NCBI GenBank assembly: GCA_052379645.1
Contig: JBQSYU010000004.1
Source of the DNA: Arthrobacter_H sp030452125
Lineage (GTDB): Bacteria > Actinomycetota > Actinomycetes > Actinomycetales > Micrococcaceae
Direction: 5' to 3' (one strand)
Length of the DNA stretch: 64,000 bases
Shown here: positions 42,056 through 50,857 of the stretch, piece after piece
Position numbering within the stretch: position 1 is the stretch's first letter
Layout: each line of letters starts with the position of its first letter
Program-made: the position numbers and the translations under genes
The notes under the pieces: generated by a model
Told to the model about the DNA's origin: nothing
What the model saw: only the letters and a program-made list of their open reading frames with translations
The model's database searches: none

Positions 42056-43246
42056 TCAGGGGGCACGGATCCCGACATGCTGGAAGGCCAGTGCCGCGGC
42101 TCCCAGGGATTCGGCCCGTTCACCCAGTGAGGACATGACGACGTTCGTGCTTTCGCCGACGATGGGGACGGCATGGCGGTGCAGGCCGCGTCGGATCGGG
42201 TCCAGCAACAGTTCGCCCAGACCGGCCAGGGGGCCTCCGACGACGATGGCTTCGGGGTTGAGCAGGTTGGCGATGTTGCCCAGCTCCTGCCCGACGGCCA
42301 TGCCGGCGTCGTCCAGCACGCGCAGGACCGCCGAGCCGCCGGCGCGTCCCTGCGTGACGATGTCCTCGGCCGTGTGGGGTGGATGCTCGCCCCCGGCCAG
42401 CAGGGTCGACATGATGGTGGTGGAGGCGACGGTTTCCAGGCAACCGCGGTTGCCGCAGCGGCAGATCGAGCCATGTTGTTGCACGGTCGCATGGCCGATT
42501 TCCCCGGTGATTCCAATGTTGCCGTAGTAGGGGGAACCGTTGATGATCAACCCGGCGCCGATGCCCGAACCGATCTTGATGAAGACCAGGTTATCCACCC
42601 CGTTATGCGGACCCCACGTCACCTCGGCCAGGGCTCCGAGGTTGGCGTCGTTGTCGACGATGACCGGGATGTCGAGGACTTCTTCGATGCGTTCCTGCAG
42701 GTTCAGCCCCACCCATTCGGGCAGGATGGCCCCCTGGGCGACCGTCCCGCTGCGGCGGTCGATGGGTCCGGGGATGCCCACGCCGGCACCGATGAGGGCA
42801 CTGCGCTGGAGATCGTGTTCGGCCAGGAGGTCGTCCACGAGCCGTGCGGCGGCGGCGATGCCTTCTTCGCCCTGGTGCCCGAGCGGCAGGATCACGGTCT
42901 TCTCCGCGATGATCTGGTAGGTCAGCGAGGAGAAGACCACCCGCAGGTGGCGCCGGCCGAAGTCGATGCCGACACCGATGGCCCCGTCGTTGATGAGACG
43001 CACGTTCAGGGCCCGGCGTCCCGAACTGGTGGTGGGTTCGGTATCGACCAGGCCGGAGGCCTGCATGAACTTCACGATGTTGGAGACGGTGGCCGTGGAC
43101 AGCCCCGTCTGGCGGGAGAGCTCGGCCTGGGTTGCGGGGCCGGCGAGCAGGCTATCGATGAGGCGTTGCTGGTTCAGGTGGCGCAATGCGGATTGCGATC
43201 CGGGACTCCTGGGGCCGCCATGTGATCCAGCTCTCGTTTCTTGCAT
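42056..43246 (-). CDS. ROK family transcriptional regulator (XylR/NagC type)
   Basis: A 396-residue regulator. The N-terminal winged helix covers about residues 15-70 (T-Q-A-E-L-S-R-Q-T-G-L-S-T-A-T-V-S). The ROK sugar-kinase-like domain carries the zinc motif C-R-C-G-N-R-G-C-L-E. It should sense a sugar and control the downstream mmsAB-chvE genes. I chose ATG 43246; a TTG at 43282 is possible, but the perfect inverted repeat at 43259-43276 lies in between and looks like an operator. Confidence 0.87.
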   Translation of the reverse strand: MQETRAGSHGGPRSPGSQSALRHLNQQRLIDSLLAGPATQAELSRQTGLSTATVSNIVKFMQASGLVDTEPTTSSGRRALNVRLINDGAIGVGIDFGRRHLRVVFSSLTYQIIAEKTVILPLGHQGEEGIAAAARLVDDLLAEHDLQRSALIGAGVGIPGPIDRRSGTVAQGAILPEWVGLNLQERIEEVLDIPVIVDNDANLGALAEVTWGPHNGVDNLVFIKIGSGIGAGLIINGSPYYGNIGITGEIGHATVQQHGSICRCGNRGCLETVASTTIMSTLLAGGEHPPHTAEDIVTQGRAGGSAVLRVLDDAGMAVGQELGNIANLLNPEAIVVGGPLAGLGELLLDPIRRGLHRHAVPIVGESTNVVMSSLGERAESLGAAALAFQHVGIRAP

Positions 43247-43258
43247 GCTGAAAAGTCT

Positions 43259-43276
43259 GCAACAAGGATTTGTTGC
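43259..43276. promoter_or_regulatory. 7-4-7 inverted repeat, likely ROK operator
   Basis: GCAACAA-GGAT-TTGTTGC, perfect, 13 bases before the ROK start codon and next to an AT-rich stretch (43277-43310). Its place and symmetry suit autoregulation of the ROK gene and control of the transporter behind it. Confidence 0.65.
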
Positions 43277-43357
43277 CGTCAATAAGTAAACGCAAGAATT
43301 AAAAAACTAGTGGCTTGTGTATGGAGGGTTACGTCAATGGGGGAGGGGTGCAGTTCC

Positions 43358-44827
43358 TTAAGGCAGCGGCCACTCGTGGACCGGGCCCGAATGGTGCATG
43401 TGGTCCCAGTACAGCCGGGTCATTTCCTGCAGGGCATGGCGGCGGTCCAGCCCGCGGGCCTCGAGCCGGTCGAGGGCCTGGATCTGCCAGAGGGCCCCGT
43501 TCTGTTCGGTGCGGGCCCGTTCGCGCAGCACGTCGAGATACCGCGCGGCCACGGCATCCTCGACGCCCAGATCCGCCAATCCCTCGGCGGCCAGCGGGAT
43601 CAGGTGGCGCACGATGAGCTCGGACACCGGGATCTCCCCGACCCCGGGCCAGTAGACCATGGCATGGAGCCCGTCGCGGGCGCAGGTCAGGAAGTTCTCC
43701 GTGGCCGTGCCGAAGGCCATCCGTGACCACAACGGACGTTGGGACCTGCGCAGCCGGCGGACCAGCCCGAAGAAGAACGCCGCATTGGCCACCGTGTCCA
43801 GCACGGAGGGACCGGCGGGCAGCAGCCGGTTTTCCAACCGCAGGTTCGGCCTCTGAACCCCCGGGTCGTAGATGGGCCGGTTCCAGCGGTAGACGGTCCC
43901 GTTATGCAGGCGCAGTTCGTGCAGATACGGGGCCCCCGCCTTCGTCTTCTGCGGACGCCGTCCAGCCAGTTCGGGGAGCAGCGCCGGGAAATAGCGCACA
44001 TTCTCTTCGAAGAGGTCGAAGATCGAGGTGATCCACCGATCGCCGAACCAGACGCGGGGCCGTACCCCCTGGGCCCGCATTTCCGGGGCCCGGGTGTCGA
44101 TCGACTGCTTGAATAATTCGATCCGGGTCTCGTGCCACAACACCCGTTCCAGGAACACCGGGGAGTTGGCGGCCAAGGCGATCTGGGGTCCGGCCATGAT
44201 CTGGGCCGCGTTCCAAGCCGGGGCGAATTCGGCCGGGCTCAGTTGGACGTGGAGCTGGACGGAGGTGCAGGCGGCCTCCGGGGCGATCGTGGGGGCATAG
44301 AACCTCAGGCGTTCCTGGCCGGAGATATCGATCAACACGTCCTCGCCGCGGGCCTGCAGCACCGAGGTGTTCAGGGCGGCGTAGCGCTTGCCGGTGCTCA
44401 TCCAGTCGGGGTCCTGCAACTGCTCGGGACGCAGGGTGGGCAGGATGCCGGTCATCAACAAATCGGCACCGACCTGGTCGGCCTGGGCGTCGGCATGGTT
44501 GAGCTGGGCCCGCAGCCCCTCCTCCAGATCGCGCAGCCCGCGACCCGAGACGTCCAGGGCCGGATGGTTCAGTTCGATGTTGAAGGCACCGATCTCGGTT
44601 TGGAAGGCCTCGTCGGCGATGGATTCCAGGACTTCGGTGTTGCGCATCGCCGGGGTGAAGTCCTCGTTGGCGAGGTTCAGTTCCAGCTCGACGCCGATGG
44701 TCCCCGAGGCGGCGAAATGCCCGTTCGAGAGGAAGTCCTCGAAGGTCTCGAGGTTCTCGTTCAGGCGTTCACGGTACCGGGTGCGTTGCGCCCGGGTGAA
44801 GGTCTTCTTCCTGACTTCTGCTCCCAT
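43358..44827 (-). CDS. glutamate-cysteine ligase family (GCS2) protein
   Basis: A 489-residue ATP-grasp-like carboxylate-amine ligase of the GCS2 type. M-G-A-E-V-R-K-K-T-F-T-R-A-Q-R matches the start of actinobacterial homologues, which supports ATG 44827 over ATG 44848. Further features are G-V-E-L-E-L-N-L near residue 45, E-I-G-A-F-N-I-E-L-N-H-P near 80, and L-R-L-H-N-G-T-V-Y-R-W-N-R-P near 310. Actinobacteria of this group use mycothiol, so the real substrate pair may not be Glu and Cys. A palindromic site lies just upstream. Confidence 0.82.
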   Translation of the reverse strand: MGAEVRKKTFTRAQRTRYRERLNENLETFEDFLSNGHFAASGTIGVELELNLANEDFTPAMRNTEVLESIADEAFQTEIGAFNIELNHPALDVSGRGLRDLEEGLRAQLNHADAQADQVGADLLMTGILPTLRPEQLQDPDWMSTGKRYAALNTSVLQARGEDVLIDISGQERLRFYAPTIAPEAACTSVQLHVQLSPAEFAPAWNAAQIMAGPQIALAANSPVFLERVLWHETRIELFKQSIDTRAPEMRAQGVRPRVWFGDRWITSIFDLFEENVRYFPALLPELAGRRPQKTKAGAPYLHELRLHNGTVYRWNRPIYDPGVQRPNLRLENRLLPAGPSVLDTVANAAFFFGLVRRLRRSQRPLWSRMAFGTATENFLTCARDGLHAMVYWPGVGEIPVSELIVRHLIPLAAEGLADLGVEDAVAARYLDVLRERARTEQNGALWQIQALDRLEARGLDRRHALQEMTRLYWDHMHHSGPVHEWPLP

Positions 44828-44852
44828 GGCCTGAGCGTACTGGGGCATTGGT

Positions 44853-44868
44853 CATCTGTATACGGATG
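44853..44868. promoter_or_regulatory. near-palindrome CATCTGTATACGGATG
   Basis: One mismatched pair in 16 bases, with a GTATAC core. It lies 26 bases before the GCS2-type gene start. It could be an operator, or TATACA on the minus strand may simply be the -10 box. Confidence 0.4.
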
Positions 44869-44899
44869 CGGGCCTGCACGCCGGCGGGGGCCGGAGGCC

Positions 44900-45973
44900 C
44901 TAGCGGCCGCGGTCGTTGAGGTAGCTGACCCCCAACTGGTTGCGGACCCCGTCGAACAGCCGCAGGGTATCCACCGAATCCTCCCAGCTCATCGTCGGGC
45001 TCTGGGTCAGTCCCTGTTGGATGCAGCGGGTGGCCTCGCGCAGTTCATAGACGTAGTTCCGGCCCACCGTGTCGAACCTCTCGGTCCTGGCCTGACCGTC
45101 GAGGGGGTGGACCTCGAAGGAGGGCGGGTTGTTCAGCGGGCCGGTGATGCGCAGGAAACCGGTGCTGCCGGAGATCACCGCCTCCCGGGGTCCTGCGCCG
45201 TTCAACGAACAGAGCAGTTGGGCCTGGGCGCCCGAGCCGTAGGTGAGGGTCAACGACTCCTGGGTGTCGATCCCGTCGTCGTTCAGGGTCCCCACCGCCT
45301 GGACCGACTGGGGGAAGCCCAGGGCCCCGAGCGCCCAGGTCAGCGGATAGACCGCCAGATCCAGCAGGGCCCCACCACCGGCTGCGGGGTCGAAGAGCCG
45401 CCAGGTCCTGTCGTAGTCCGCCGGGAAGCCGAGATCGGCCCGGACCCAGGCGACTTCCCCGATCGCCCCGGCCTCCAGGAGGTCCAGGGCACGGTGGACG
45501 GCCGGCAGGAACCGGGTCCAGACGGCTTCCATCAGAAACAGGCCGCGGGACCTGGCCAGTTCCACCAGCTCGGCGGCTTCGGCGGCATTGATGGTCAGCG
45601 CCTTCTCGCACACGACATGCTTGCCCGCCTGCAGGGCCGCGAGGGCGACGGCGAAGTGCTGGGCATGAGGGGTGGCGATGTAGACCGCGTCGACGGCCGG
45701 GTCGGCAAACAGCCGATCGTGGCCCGACACCCCGTCCAGGGGGCCGTAGGCGACGGCGAAACCGTGGTCGGCGGCGAAGGCGGCCGCCCGGCCTGCGTCG
45801 CGGGAACTGACGGCGTGCAGCGTCGCATCCTCGAGCAGGCCGAGATCACCGACCACCGTCGCGGCGATGCGCCCCGTGGAGACCACCCCCCACCGGAGGG
45901 GCCGTCCCGTGGCGGTCAGGGGTGATCCGGCGTCGGGCGCGGCGCAGGGCGGGGTGGGGAAACGGGGGTTCAT
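44900..45973 (-). CDS. Gfo/Idh/MocA family oxidoreductase
   Basis: A 357-residue NAD(P)-dependent dehydrogenase. The Rossmann start is W-G-V-V-S-T-G-R-I-A. The conserved E-K-A-L-T-I motif (catalytic Lys of the E-K-P region, with Ala in place of Pro) follows C near residue 126, and the helix L-F-L-M-E-A-V-W-T-R-F-L-P is typical of dihydrodiol/xylose dehydrogenase-like members. The C-terminal beta-sheet domain binds a sugar or diol substrate. The substrate is unknown, and it is probably in one unit with the GCS2 gene downstream. Confidence 0.87.
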   Translation of the reverse strand: MNPRFPTPPCAAPDAGSPLTATGRPLRWGVVSTGRIAATVVGDLGLLEDATLHAVSSRDAGRAAAFAADHGFAVAYGPLDGVSGHDRLFADPAVDAVYIATPHAQHFAVALAALQAGKHVVCEKALTINAAEAAELVELARSRGLFLMEAVWTRFLPAVHRALDLLEAGAIGEVAWVRADLGFPADYDRTWRLFDPAAGGGALLDLAVYPLTWALGALGFPQSVQAVGTLNDDGIDTQESLTLTYGSGAQAQLLCSLNGAGPREAVISGSTGFLRITGPLNNPPSFEVHPLDGQARTERFDTVGRNYVYELREATRCIQQGLTQSPTMSWEDSVDTLRLFDGVRNQLGVSYLNDRGR

Positions 45974-46024
45974 GCCCCCAGCTTGGCATGACGCAGGGGG
46001 CCCGGCAATCGGGGGCGTTCCGGC

Positions 46025-46546
46025 TCAGCCTGCGTTGGCGTCGCGGTGCTTGCCCGCCAGGACGAGGTAGTGCTCGGTGTTGGTGCGCAGCGACTCGACC
46101 TCCTCGTCGCTGAGTTCGCGGCGGACCTTGGCCGGGACCCCGGCCACCAACGAACGCGGCGGGACGTCGGTGCCCTCCAGCACCAGGGCGCCGGCCGCCA
46201 CGAGGGACTGCTCACCGATCCGGGCGCCGTTCATGACGGTGGCGCTCATGCCCACCAGGGAGCCGTCGCCGATGGTGCAGCCGTGGATGACCGCGGAGTG
46301 GCCGACGGAGACGCCGGTACCCACGGTGGTGGGGAAGCCGGTGTCGGCGTGGACGACCACGTTGTCCTGCAGATTGGTGTCGTCGCCGATGCGGATCGGG
46401 GCGGAATCCCCGCGCACGGACACCCCGTAGAAGGCACTGGCGCGCTCGCCGAGCTCCACATCGCCACTGAGCGTGGCCGTGGGGGCCGTGAAGGCCGAGG
46501 AGGCGATCTTCGGGGTATGGGAATCGATGGTGATGATGTGTGTCAT
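46025..46546 (-). CDS. gamma-class carbonic anhydrase-like protein
   Basis: A 173-residue left-handed beta-helix made of hexapeptide repeats. Three histidines in V-V-H-A-D-T-G, V-G-H-S-A-V and I-H-G are spaced as the zinc ligands of gamma carbonic anhydrases, so hydration of CO2 or a related CoA-dependent role is possible. The C-terminal helix is charged. It is divergent from nothing nearby; the upstream neighbour on the same strand is purU, 34 bases away. Confidence 0.87.
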   Translation of the reverse strand: MTHIITIDSHTPKIASSAFTAPTATLSGDVELGERASAFYGVSVRGDSAPIRIGDDTNLQDNVVVHADTGFPTTVGTGVSVGHSAVIHGCTIGDGSLVGMSATVMNGARIGEQSLVAAGALVLEGTDVPPRSLVAGVPAKVRRELSDEEVESLRTNTEHYLVLAGKHRDANAG

Positions 46547-46580
46547 GGGGCGAGTCTACAAACCCCGGGGCCCCGGAAGG

Positions 46581-47429
46581 CTAGTTGAAGACCACGGTCC
46601 GGCGCCCGTCGAGCAGGATCCGCCGTTGGGCGGCCCACTGCACGGCCTGGGCCAGCGTGCTTCCCTCGACGCTGCGGCCCATGGCCACGAACTGGCTGGG
46701 GGTCTGGGAATGGTTGACCCGGATGACCTGCTGTTCGATGATCGGGCCCTCGTCGAGATCCGCGGTCACGAAGTGCGCCGTCGCCCCGATCATCTTCACG
46801 CCCCGGGCGTGGGCCTGGTGGTAGGGCCTGGCCCCCTTGAAGGAAGGCAGGAACGAATGGTGGATGTTGATCGCCCGCCCGGACAACCCCCGGCACAGTT
46901 CGTCCGAGAGGATCTGCATGTACCGGGCCAACACCACCAATTCGATGTCATGGTGCTCCACCAGCTCCAACAGCCGGGCCTCGGCGTCGGCCTTGGTGGC
47001 GGGGGTGACCGGGAGATGCAGGAAATCCACCCCGTAGAACTCCGCCATCGGGGCCAGGTCCCGGTGGTTGGAGACGATGAGCGGGACCTCGATCGGCAGG
47101 GACCCGGCGCGCTGCTGGTACAGCAGGTCGTTCAAGGCGTGTCCGGCGGTGGAACACATGATCAGGGTGCGCAGCGGCCGGGCCTCGGCGTGGACGGCGA
47201 GCTCCATGGCGAAGCGGGCGGCCACGGCATCCAAGCGGGACTGGACCTGCTCCTGACCGGCCTCGGTGGAAACGGCGACGCGCATGAAGAAGGACCCCGA
47301 TTCGGGGCTTTCGAACTGCTGGGATTCGGTGATGTTGCATCCGGCCTCCAACAGGGCGCCGGACACCGCATGCACGATGCCCGGCTGGTCGGCGCAGGAG
47401 AGGGTCACGATGAATTGCTGGCTGGTCAC
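46581..47429 (-). CDS. purU: formyltetrahydrofolate deformylase
   Basis: A 282-residue PurU. The N-terminal ACT domain occupies about residues 5-85 (C-A-D-Q-P-G-I-V-H-A-V-S). The formyl-transferase domain contains N-I-H-H-S-F-L-P-S-F-K-G-A and G-A-T-A-H-F-V-T-A-D-L-D-E-G-P-I, the Asn, His and Asp of the catalytic site. It hydrolyses 10-formyl-THF to THF and formate, balancing the folate pool used by purN and purH. Start GTG 47429. Divergent from the P-type ATPase. Confidence 0.95.
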   Translation of the reverse strand: MTSQQFIVTLSCADQPGIVHAVSGALLEAGCNITESQQFESPESGSFFMRVAVSTEAGQEQVQSRLDAVAARFAMELAVHAEARPLRTLIMCSTAGHALNDLLYQQRAGSLPIEVPLIVSNHRDLAPMAEFYGVDFLHLPVTPATKADAEARLLELVEHHDIELVVLARYMQILSDELCRGLSGRAINIHHSFLPSFKGARPYHQAHARGVKMIGATAHFVTADLDEGPIIEQQVIRVNHSQTPSQFVAMGRSVEGSTLAQAVQWAAQRRILLDGRRTVVFN

Positions 47430-47521
47430 CCCCGGAGTTTATCGGGGCCCGCAGGCGTCAGCGAAAACGAGGGTCCACCCGGGTCATGGAACTCCCGGGG
47501 ACAACAGGCTATGACTAGGGC

Positions 47522-49405
47522 ATGGTGATTCTTCGTTTCCTGAGGCGGTACCCGCTTTTTGCGGCCACCGTGGGGTTCGGACTGCTGACCGTCGGGCTGA
47601 ACATCGGCGGCCTGCACGGGCCGGCCCGGCTGGTCGCCTCCGGCTTCGCCCTGGTCGTGGCCGCGACGGTCTGTGTGGACATGGTCAAAGACCTGCTGCG
47701 TGGACACTGGGGGATCGACGTGTTGGCCCTGACGGCGATCGTGGCCACCGTGGTCGTGGGTGAATACCATGCGGCCTTGGTCATCTGCCTGATGCTGACC
47801 GGGGGAGAAGGGCTCGAGGACGCGGCCCAGTACCGTTCACGGCGGGAACTGACCGGACTGTTGGACCGGGTCCCGCGGACCGCCCAACTGGTTGCCTCCG
47901 ACGGCACCGTCTCCGAGACCCCGCTCGAGGACGTGGCCGCCGGTGACATCGTGTTGTTACGCCCCTCCACCGTGGTTCCGGTGGACGGGACGCTGCTGGA
48001 AGGCAGCGCAGATTTCGACGAATCCGCGGTGACCGGTGAATCCTTGCCGGTGACCCGGGCGGCGGGGGAACCCGTGCCCTCCGGCGCCGTGAACGGCACG
48101 GTGGCGGTATCGCTGCTCGCCACCGCCACGGCGGCCGACTCGCAATACGCCCGGATCGTGGCCCTGGTCCAGCAGGCCGCCGAATCGCGGGCACCGCTGG
48201 TGCGCCTGGCCGACCGGTACGCAGTCCCCTTCACACTCTTCGCCTATCTGGTGGGCGGGCTCGCCTGGTGGCTTTCGGGGGATCCGGTGCGGTTCGCCGA
48301 GGTCCTGGTCGTCGCCACCCCGTGTCCGTTGCTGATCGCCGCCCCGGTGGCCTTGATGGGAGGGATGAGCCAGGCGGCCCGTGAGGGGGCGATCGTGAAG
48401 GACGGCGGAACCCTGGAACGGCTGGGCCGGGTGAAGACGGCGGCCTTCGACAAGACCGGGACCCTGACCACGGGGACCCCGCGGCTGAAGCGCATCGCGG
48501 TCACCCCGGGTCTGACCGGCGGGCTCGATGCGGATCGGGTTCTGGAACTGGCGGCCTCGCTGGAGGCCTACTCCACCCACGCCTTCGCCCCCGCCGTCAC
48601 GGCGGCCGCCCGCACCCGCGGGATGGCCCTGCACCCGGTGGAGGATGCCACCGAGATGGCGACCGAAGGGATCAGCGGCACCGTTGAAGGCCACCGGGTG
48701 ATGGTGGGCAAACCACGGTGGATCGCCGACCACAGCTCCGGATTCGCCCCCGGATCCCTCCAAGCCGGCGAAGCCGGTGTCTACCTGGGAATCGACGGCG
48801 TCCACGTCGGGATGCTGGTGATGAGCGACCCGCTGCGCCAGGAGGCGGCGGGCATGATGGCGCGCCTGGACCGGGCGGGGGTCAAGGACCGGGTGATGCT
48901 CACCGGTGACATCGCCGCGACGGCGCAGGACGTGGCCCGCCAGGTGGGGCTGACCGACGTCCGGGCCGAGCTGCACCCGGGGCAGAAGGTCGACCTGCTG
49001 GCGGCCTTGCCGCACCGCCCGGTGATGATGGTCGGGGACGGGATCAATGACGCCCCTGTGCTGGCGGCCGCCGACGTCGGGGTCGCGATGGGCGTCCATG
49101 GGGCCACTGCGGCCTCCGAAAGCGCCGACGTCGTGATCATGATCGACGACGTCTCGGTGGCGGCCACGGCGGTGGAGATCGGCCAACGCACCGTCAGGGT
49201 GGCCCGCCAATCCATCTGGATCGGGATCCTGCTCTCCGTGGGCCTCATGGTCTACGCCTCCACGGGGGGCCTTCCGGCACTGTTCGGCGCCCTGGCCCAG
49301 GAGGTCGTGGACGTGGTGGCCATCGCCAACGCCCTGCGGTCCCTGAGCGGTCCGGCCACGTCATCGCAGGTCCGCAGGACTGCGACGGCAGGCTCCATCC
49401 AGTAA
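47522..49405 (+). CDS. heavy-metal translocating P-type ATPase with TPCP motif
   Basis: A 627-residue P1B-like ATPase without an N-terminal metal-binding domain. It has two paired N-terminal helices, then the actuator motif V-T-G-E-S-L-P. The transmembrane metal motif is T-P-C-P-L at Cys268, where CadA/ZntA/CopA have C-P-C. D-K-T-G-T with Asp310 and G-D-G-I-N-D-A-P follow. The nucleotide-site HP pair is replaced by H-A-F (S-T-H-A-F-A-P). It probably exports a soft or transition metal, but which one cannot be read. Its stop is 14 bases before the riboswitch. Confidence 0.85.
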   Translation: MVILRFLRRYPLFAATVGFGLLTVGLNIGGLHGPARLVASGFALVVAATVCVDMVKDLLRGHWGIDVLALTAIVATVVVGEYHAALVICLMLTGGEGLEDAAQYRSRRELTGLLDRVPRTAQLVASDGTVSETPLEDVAAGDIVLLRPSTVVPVDGTLLEGSADFDESAVTGESLPVTRAAGEPVPSGAVNGTVAVSLLATATAADSQYARIVALVQQAAESRAPLVRLADRYAVPFTLFAYLVGGLAWWLSGDPVRFAEVLVVATPCPLLIAAPVALMGGMSQAAREGAIVKDGGTLERLGRVKTAAFDKTGTLTTGTPRLKRIAVTPGLTGGLDADRVLELAASLEAYSTHAFAPAVTAAARTRGMALHPVEDATEMATEGISGTVEGHRVMVGKPRWIADHSSGFAPGSLQAGEAGVYLGIDGVHVGMLVMSDPLRQEAAGMMARLDRAGVKDRVMLTGDIAATAQDVARQVGLTDVRAELHPGQKVDLLAALPHRPVMMVGDGINDAPVLAAADVGVAMGVHGATAASESADVVIMIDDVSVAATAVEIGQRTVRVARQSIWIGILLSVGLMVYASTGGLPALFGALAQEVVDVVAIANALRSLSGPATSSQVRRTATAGSIQ

Positions 49406-49409
49406 CATG

Positions 49410-49492
49410 AAAGGCGTCGTGACTGGCGCTGGTGGATGACCACAAGGGAGCGGCAACAGCAGGAACCAAACGGATCGCGCGCCTGGGCCCGG
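49410..49492 (+). ncRNA. ZTP (pfl) riboswitch upstream of glyA
   Basis: The conserved blocks of the pfl motif are all present. GTGACTGGCG is at 49419-49428, then a small hairpin GTGG/CCAC, then GGGAGCG at 49446-49452, and GCGCCTGGGC at 49479-49488 after a variable linker. The ZTP riboswitch binds ZMP/ZTP, which build up when 10-formyl-THF is limiting, and turns on one-carbon genes. The glyA start follows 74 bases later. A small GCGGC-GCCT-GCCGC hairpin (49504-49517) and the GGAGAAG ribosome site could be the switching part, but I cannot resolve the mechanism. Confidence 0.9.
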
Positions 49493-49565
49493 GGGTCTCC
49501 GCAGCGGCGCCTGCCGCCGGGGTGGCCCCTAATCGAAGACCATCCCCGCAGCAGGAGAAGATTTC

Positions 49566-50855
49566 GTGAGCACACCACACCCCGTCACCAACCAACCACT
49601 ATCCGAAGTGGACCCGGAGATCGCCGCGGTGCTGACCGCAGAACTCGGCCGCCAACGCAACACCCTGGAAATGATCGCCTCGGAGAACTTCGCCCCGCGA
49701 TCGGTCCTGCAGGCCCAGGGTTCGGTGCTGACCAATAAATACGCCGAAGGCTACCCGGGGAGGCGCTACTACGGCGGCTGCGAGCACGTCGACGTGGCCG
49801 AGAACCTGGCCCGGGACCGCGTCAAGTCGCTCTTCGGTGCCAAATACGCCAACGTGCAACCGCATTCGGGGGCCACGGCCAATGCCGCGGCCCTGGCGGC
49901 CATGATCAACCCCGGGGACAAGATCCTCGGCCTGTCCCTGGCCCACGGGGGCCACCTCACCCACGGGATGAAGCTGAACTTCTCGGGCAAGCTCTACGCG
50001 GTCGCCGCCTACGAGGTCGATCCCGAGACGTTCACCATCGACATGGACAAGCTGCGGGCCCAGGCCATCCAAGAGAAGCCGCAGGTCATCATCGCCGGCT
50101 GGTCCGCCTACCCGCGCCAGCTCGATTTCGCGGCCTTCCGTTCGATCGCCGACGAGGTCGGGGCACTGCTCTGGGTCGACATGGCCCACTTCGCGGGACT
50201 CGTCGCCGCCGGTCTGCACCCCAACCCCGTCGAATACGCCGACGTCGTGACCTCCACGGTGCATAAGACCCTCGCCGGACCGCGCTCGGGCCTGATCCTG
50301 ACCAACGACCTGGAACTGTATAAGAAGATCAACTCCAACGTGTTCCCGGGCCAGCAGGGCGGGCCGCTGATGCACGCCATCGCCGGCAAGGCCGTGGCCT
50401 TCAAGATCGCCGCGGGGGAGGAGTTCCGCGAACGTCAGGAACGCACCGTCGAAGGAGCCCGCCTGCTCGCTGCGCGGCTCACCGCCCAGGACGTCACCGC
50501 AGCGGGGATCTCCGTGCTCACCGGCGGGACCGACGTCCATCTGGTCCTGGTGGATCTGCGTGATTCCGCGTTGGACGGCCAGCAGGCGGAGGATCTGCTG
50601 CACTCGATCGGCATCACCGTGAACCGCAACGCCGTCCCCTTCGACCCGCGTCCGCCGATGACCACCTCGGGTCTGCGCATCGGGACCCCGGCACTGGCCA
50701 CCCGTGGTTTCGGGGCCGCCGAATTCACCGAGGTCTCCGATATCATTGCCACCGCCCTGCGGGACGGGGAAGCGGCCGATACCGCCACCCTGGGTGCCCG
50801 TGTGGAGCGCCTGGCAGCAGACTTCCCCCTCTACGCCGAACTGGAGCAGTGGTGA
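49566..50855 (+). CDS. glyA: serine hydroxymethyltransferase
   Basis: A 429-residue PLP enzyme. Lys234 in T-V-H-K-T-L-A-G-P-R-S-G binds PLP. The N-terminal N-T-L-E-M-I-A-S-E-N-F and E-G-Y-P-G-R-R-Y-Y-G-G are diagnostic. It converts serine and THF to glycine and 5,10-methylene-THF, feeding one-carbon units to FolD. Start GTG 49566 lies behind GCAGGAGAAG and is controlled by the upstream ZTP riboswitch. folD begins three bases after its stop. Confidence 0.97.
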   Translation: MSTPHPVTNQPLSEVDPEIAAVLTAELGRQRNTLEMIASENFAPRSVLQAQGSVLTNKYAEGYPGRRYYGGCEHVDVAENLARDRVKSLFGAKYANVQPHSGATANAAALAAMINPGDKILGLSLAHGGHLTHGMKLNFSGKLYAVAAYEVDPETFTIDMDKLRAQAIQEKPQVIIAGWSAYPRQLDFAAFRSIADEVGALLWVDMAHFAGLVAAGLHPNPVEYADVVTSTVHKTLAGPRSGLILTNDLELYKKINSNVFPGQQGGPLMHAIAGKAVAFKIAAGEEFRERQERTVEGARLLAARLTAQDVTAAGISVLTGGTDVHLVLVDLRDSALDGQQAEDLLHSIGITVNRNAVPFDPRPPMTTSGLRIGTPALATRGFGAAEFTEVSDIIATALRDGEAADTATLGARVERLAADFPLYAELEQW

Positions 50856-50857
50856 TC

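Noticed and set aside
43247..43282. TTG start of the ROK regulator at 43282
   Set aside because: It would place the perfect operator-like repeat inside the coding region; ATG 43246 is a better start.
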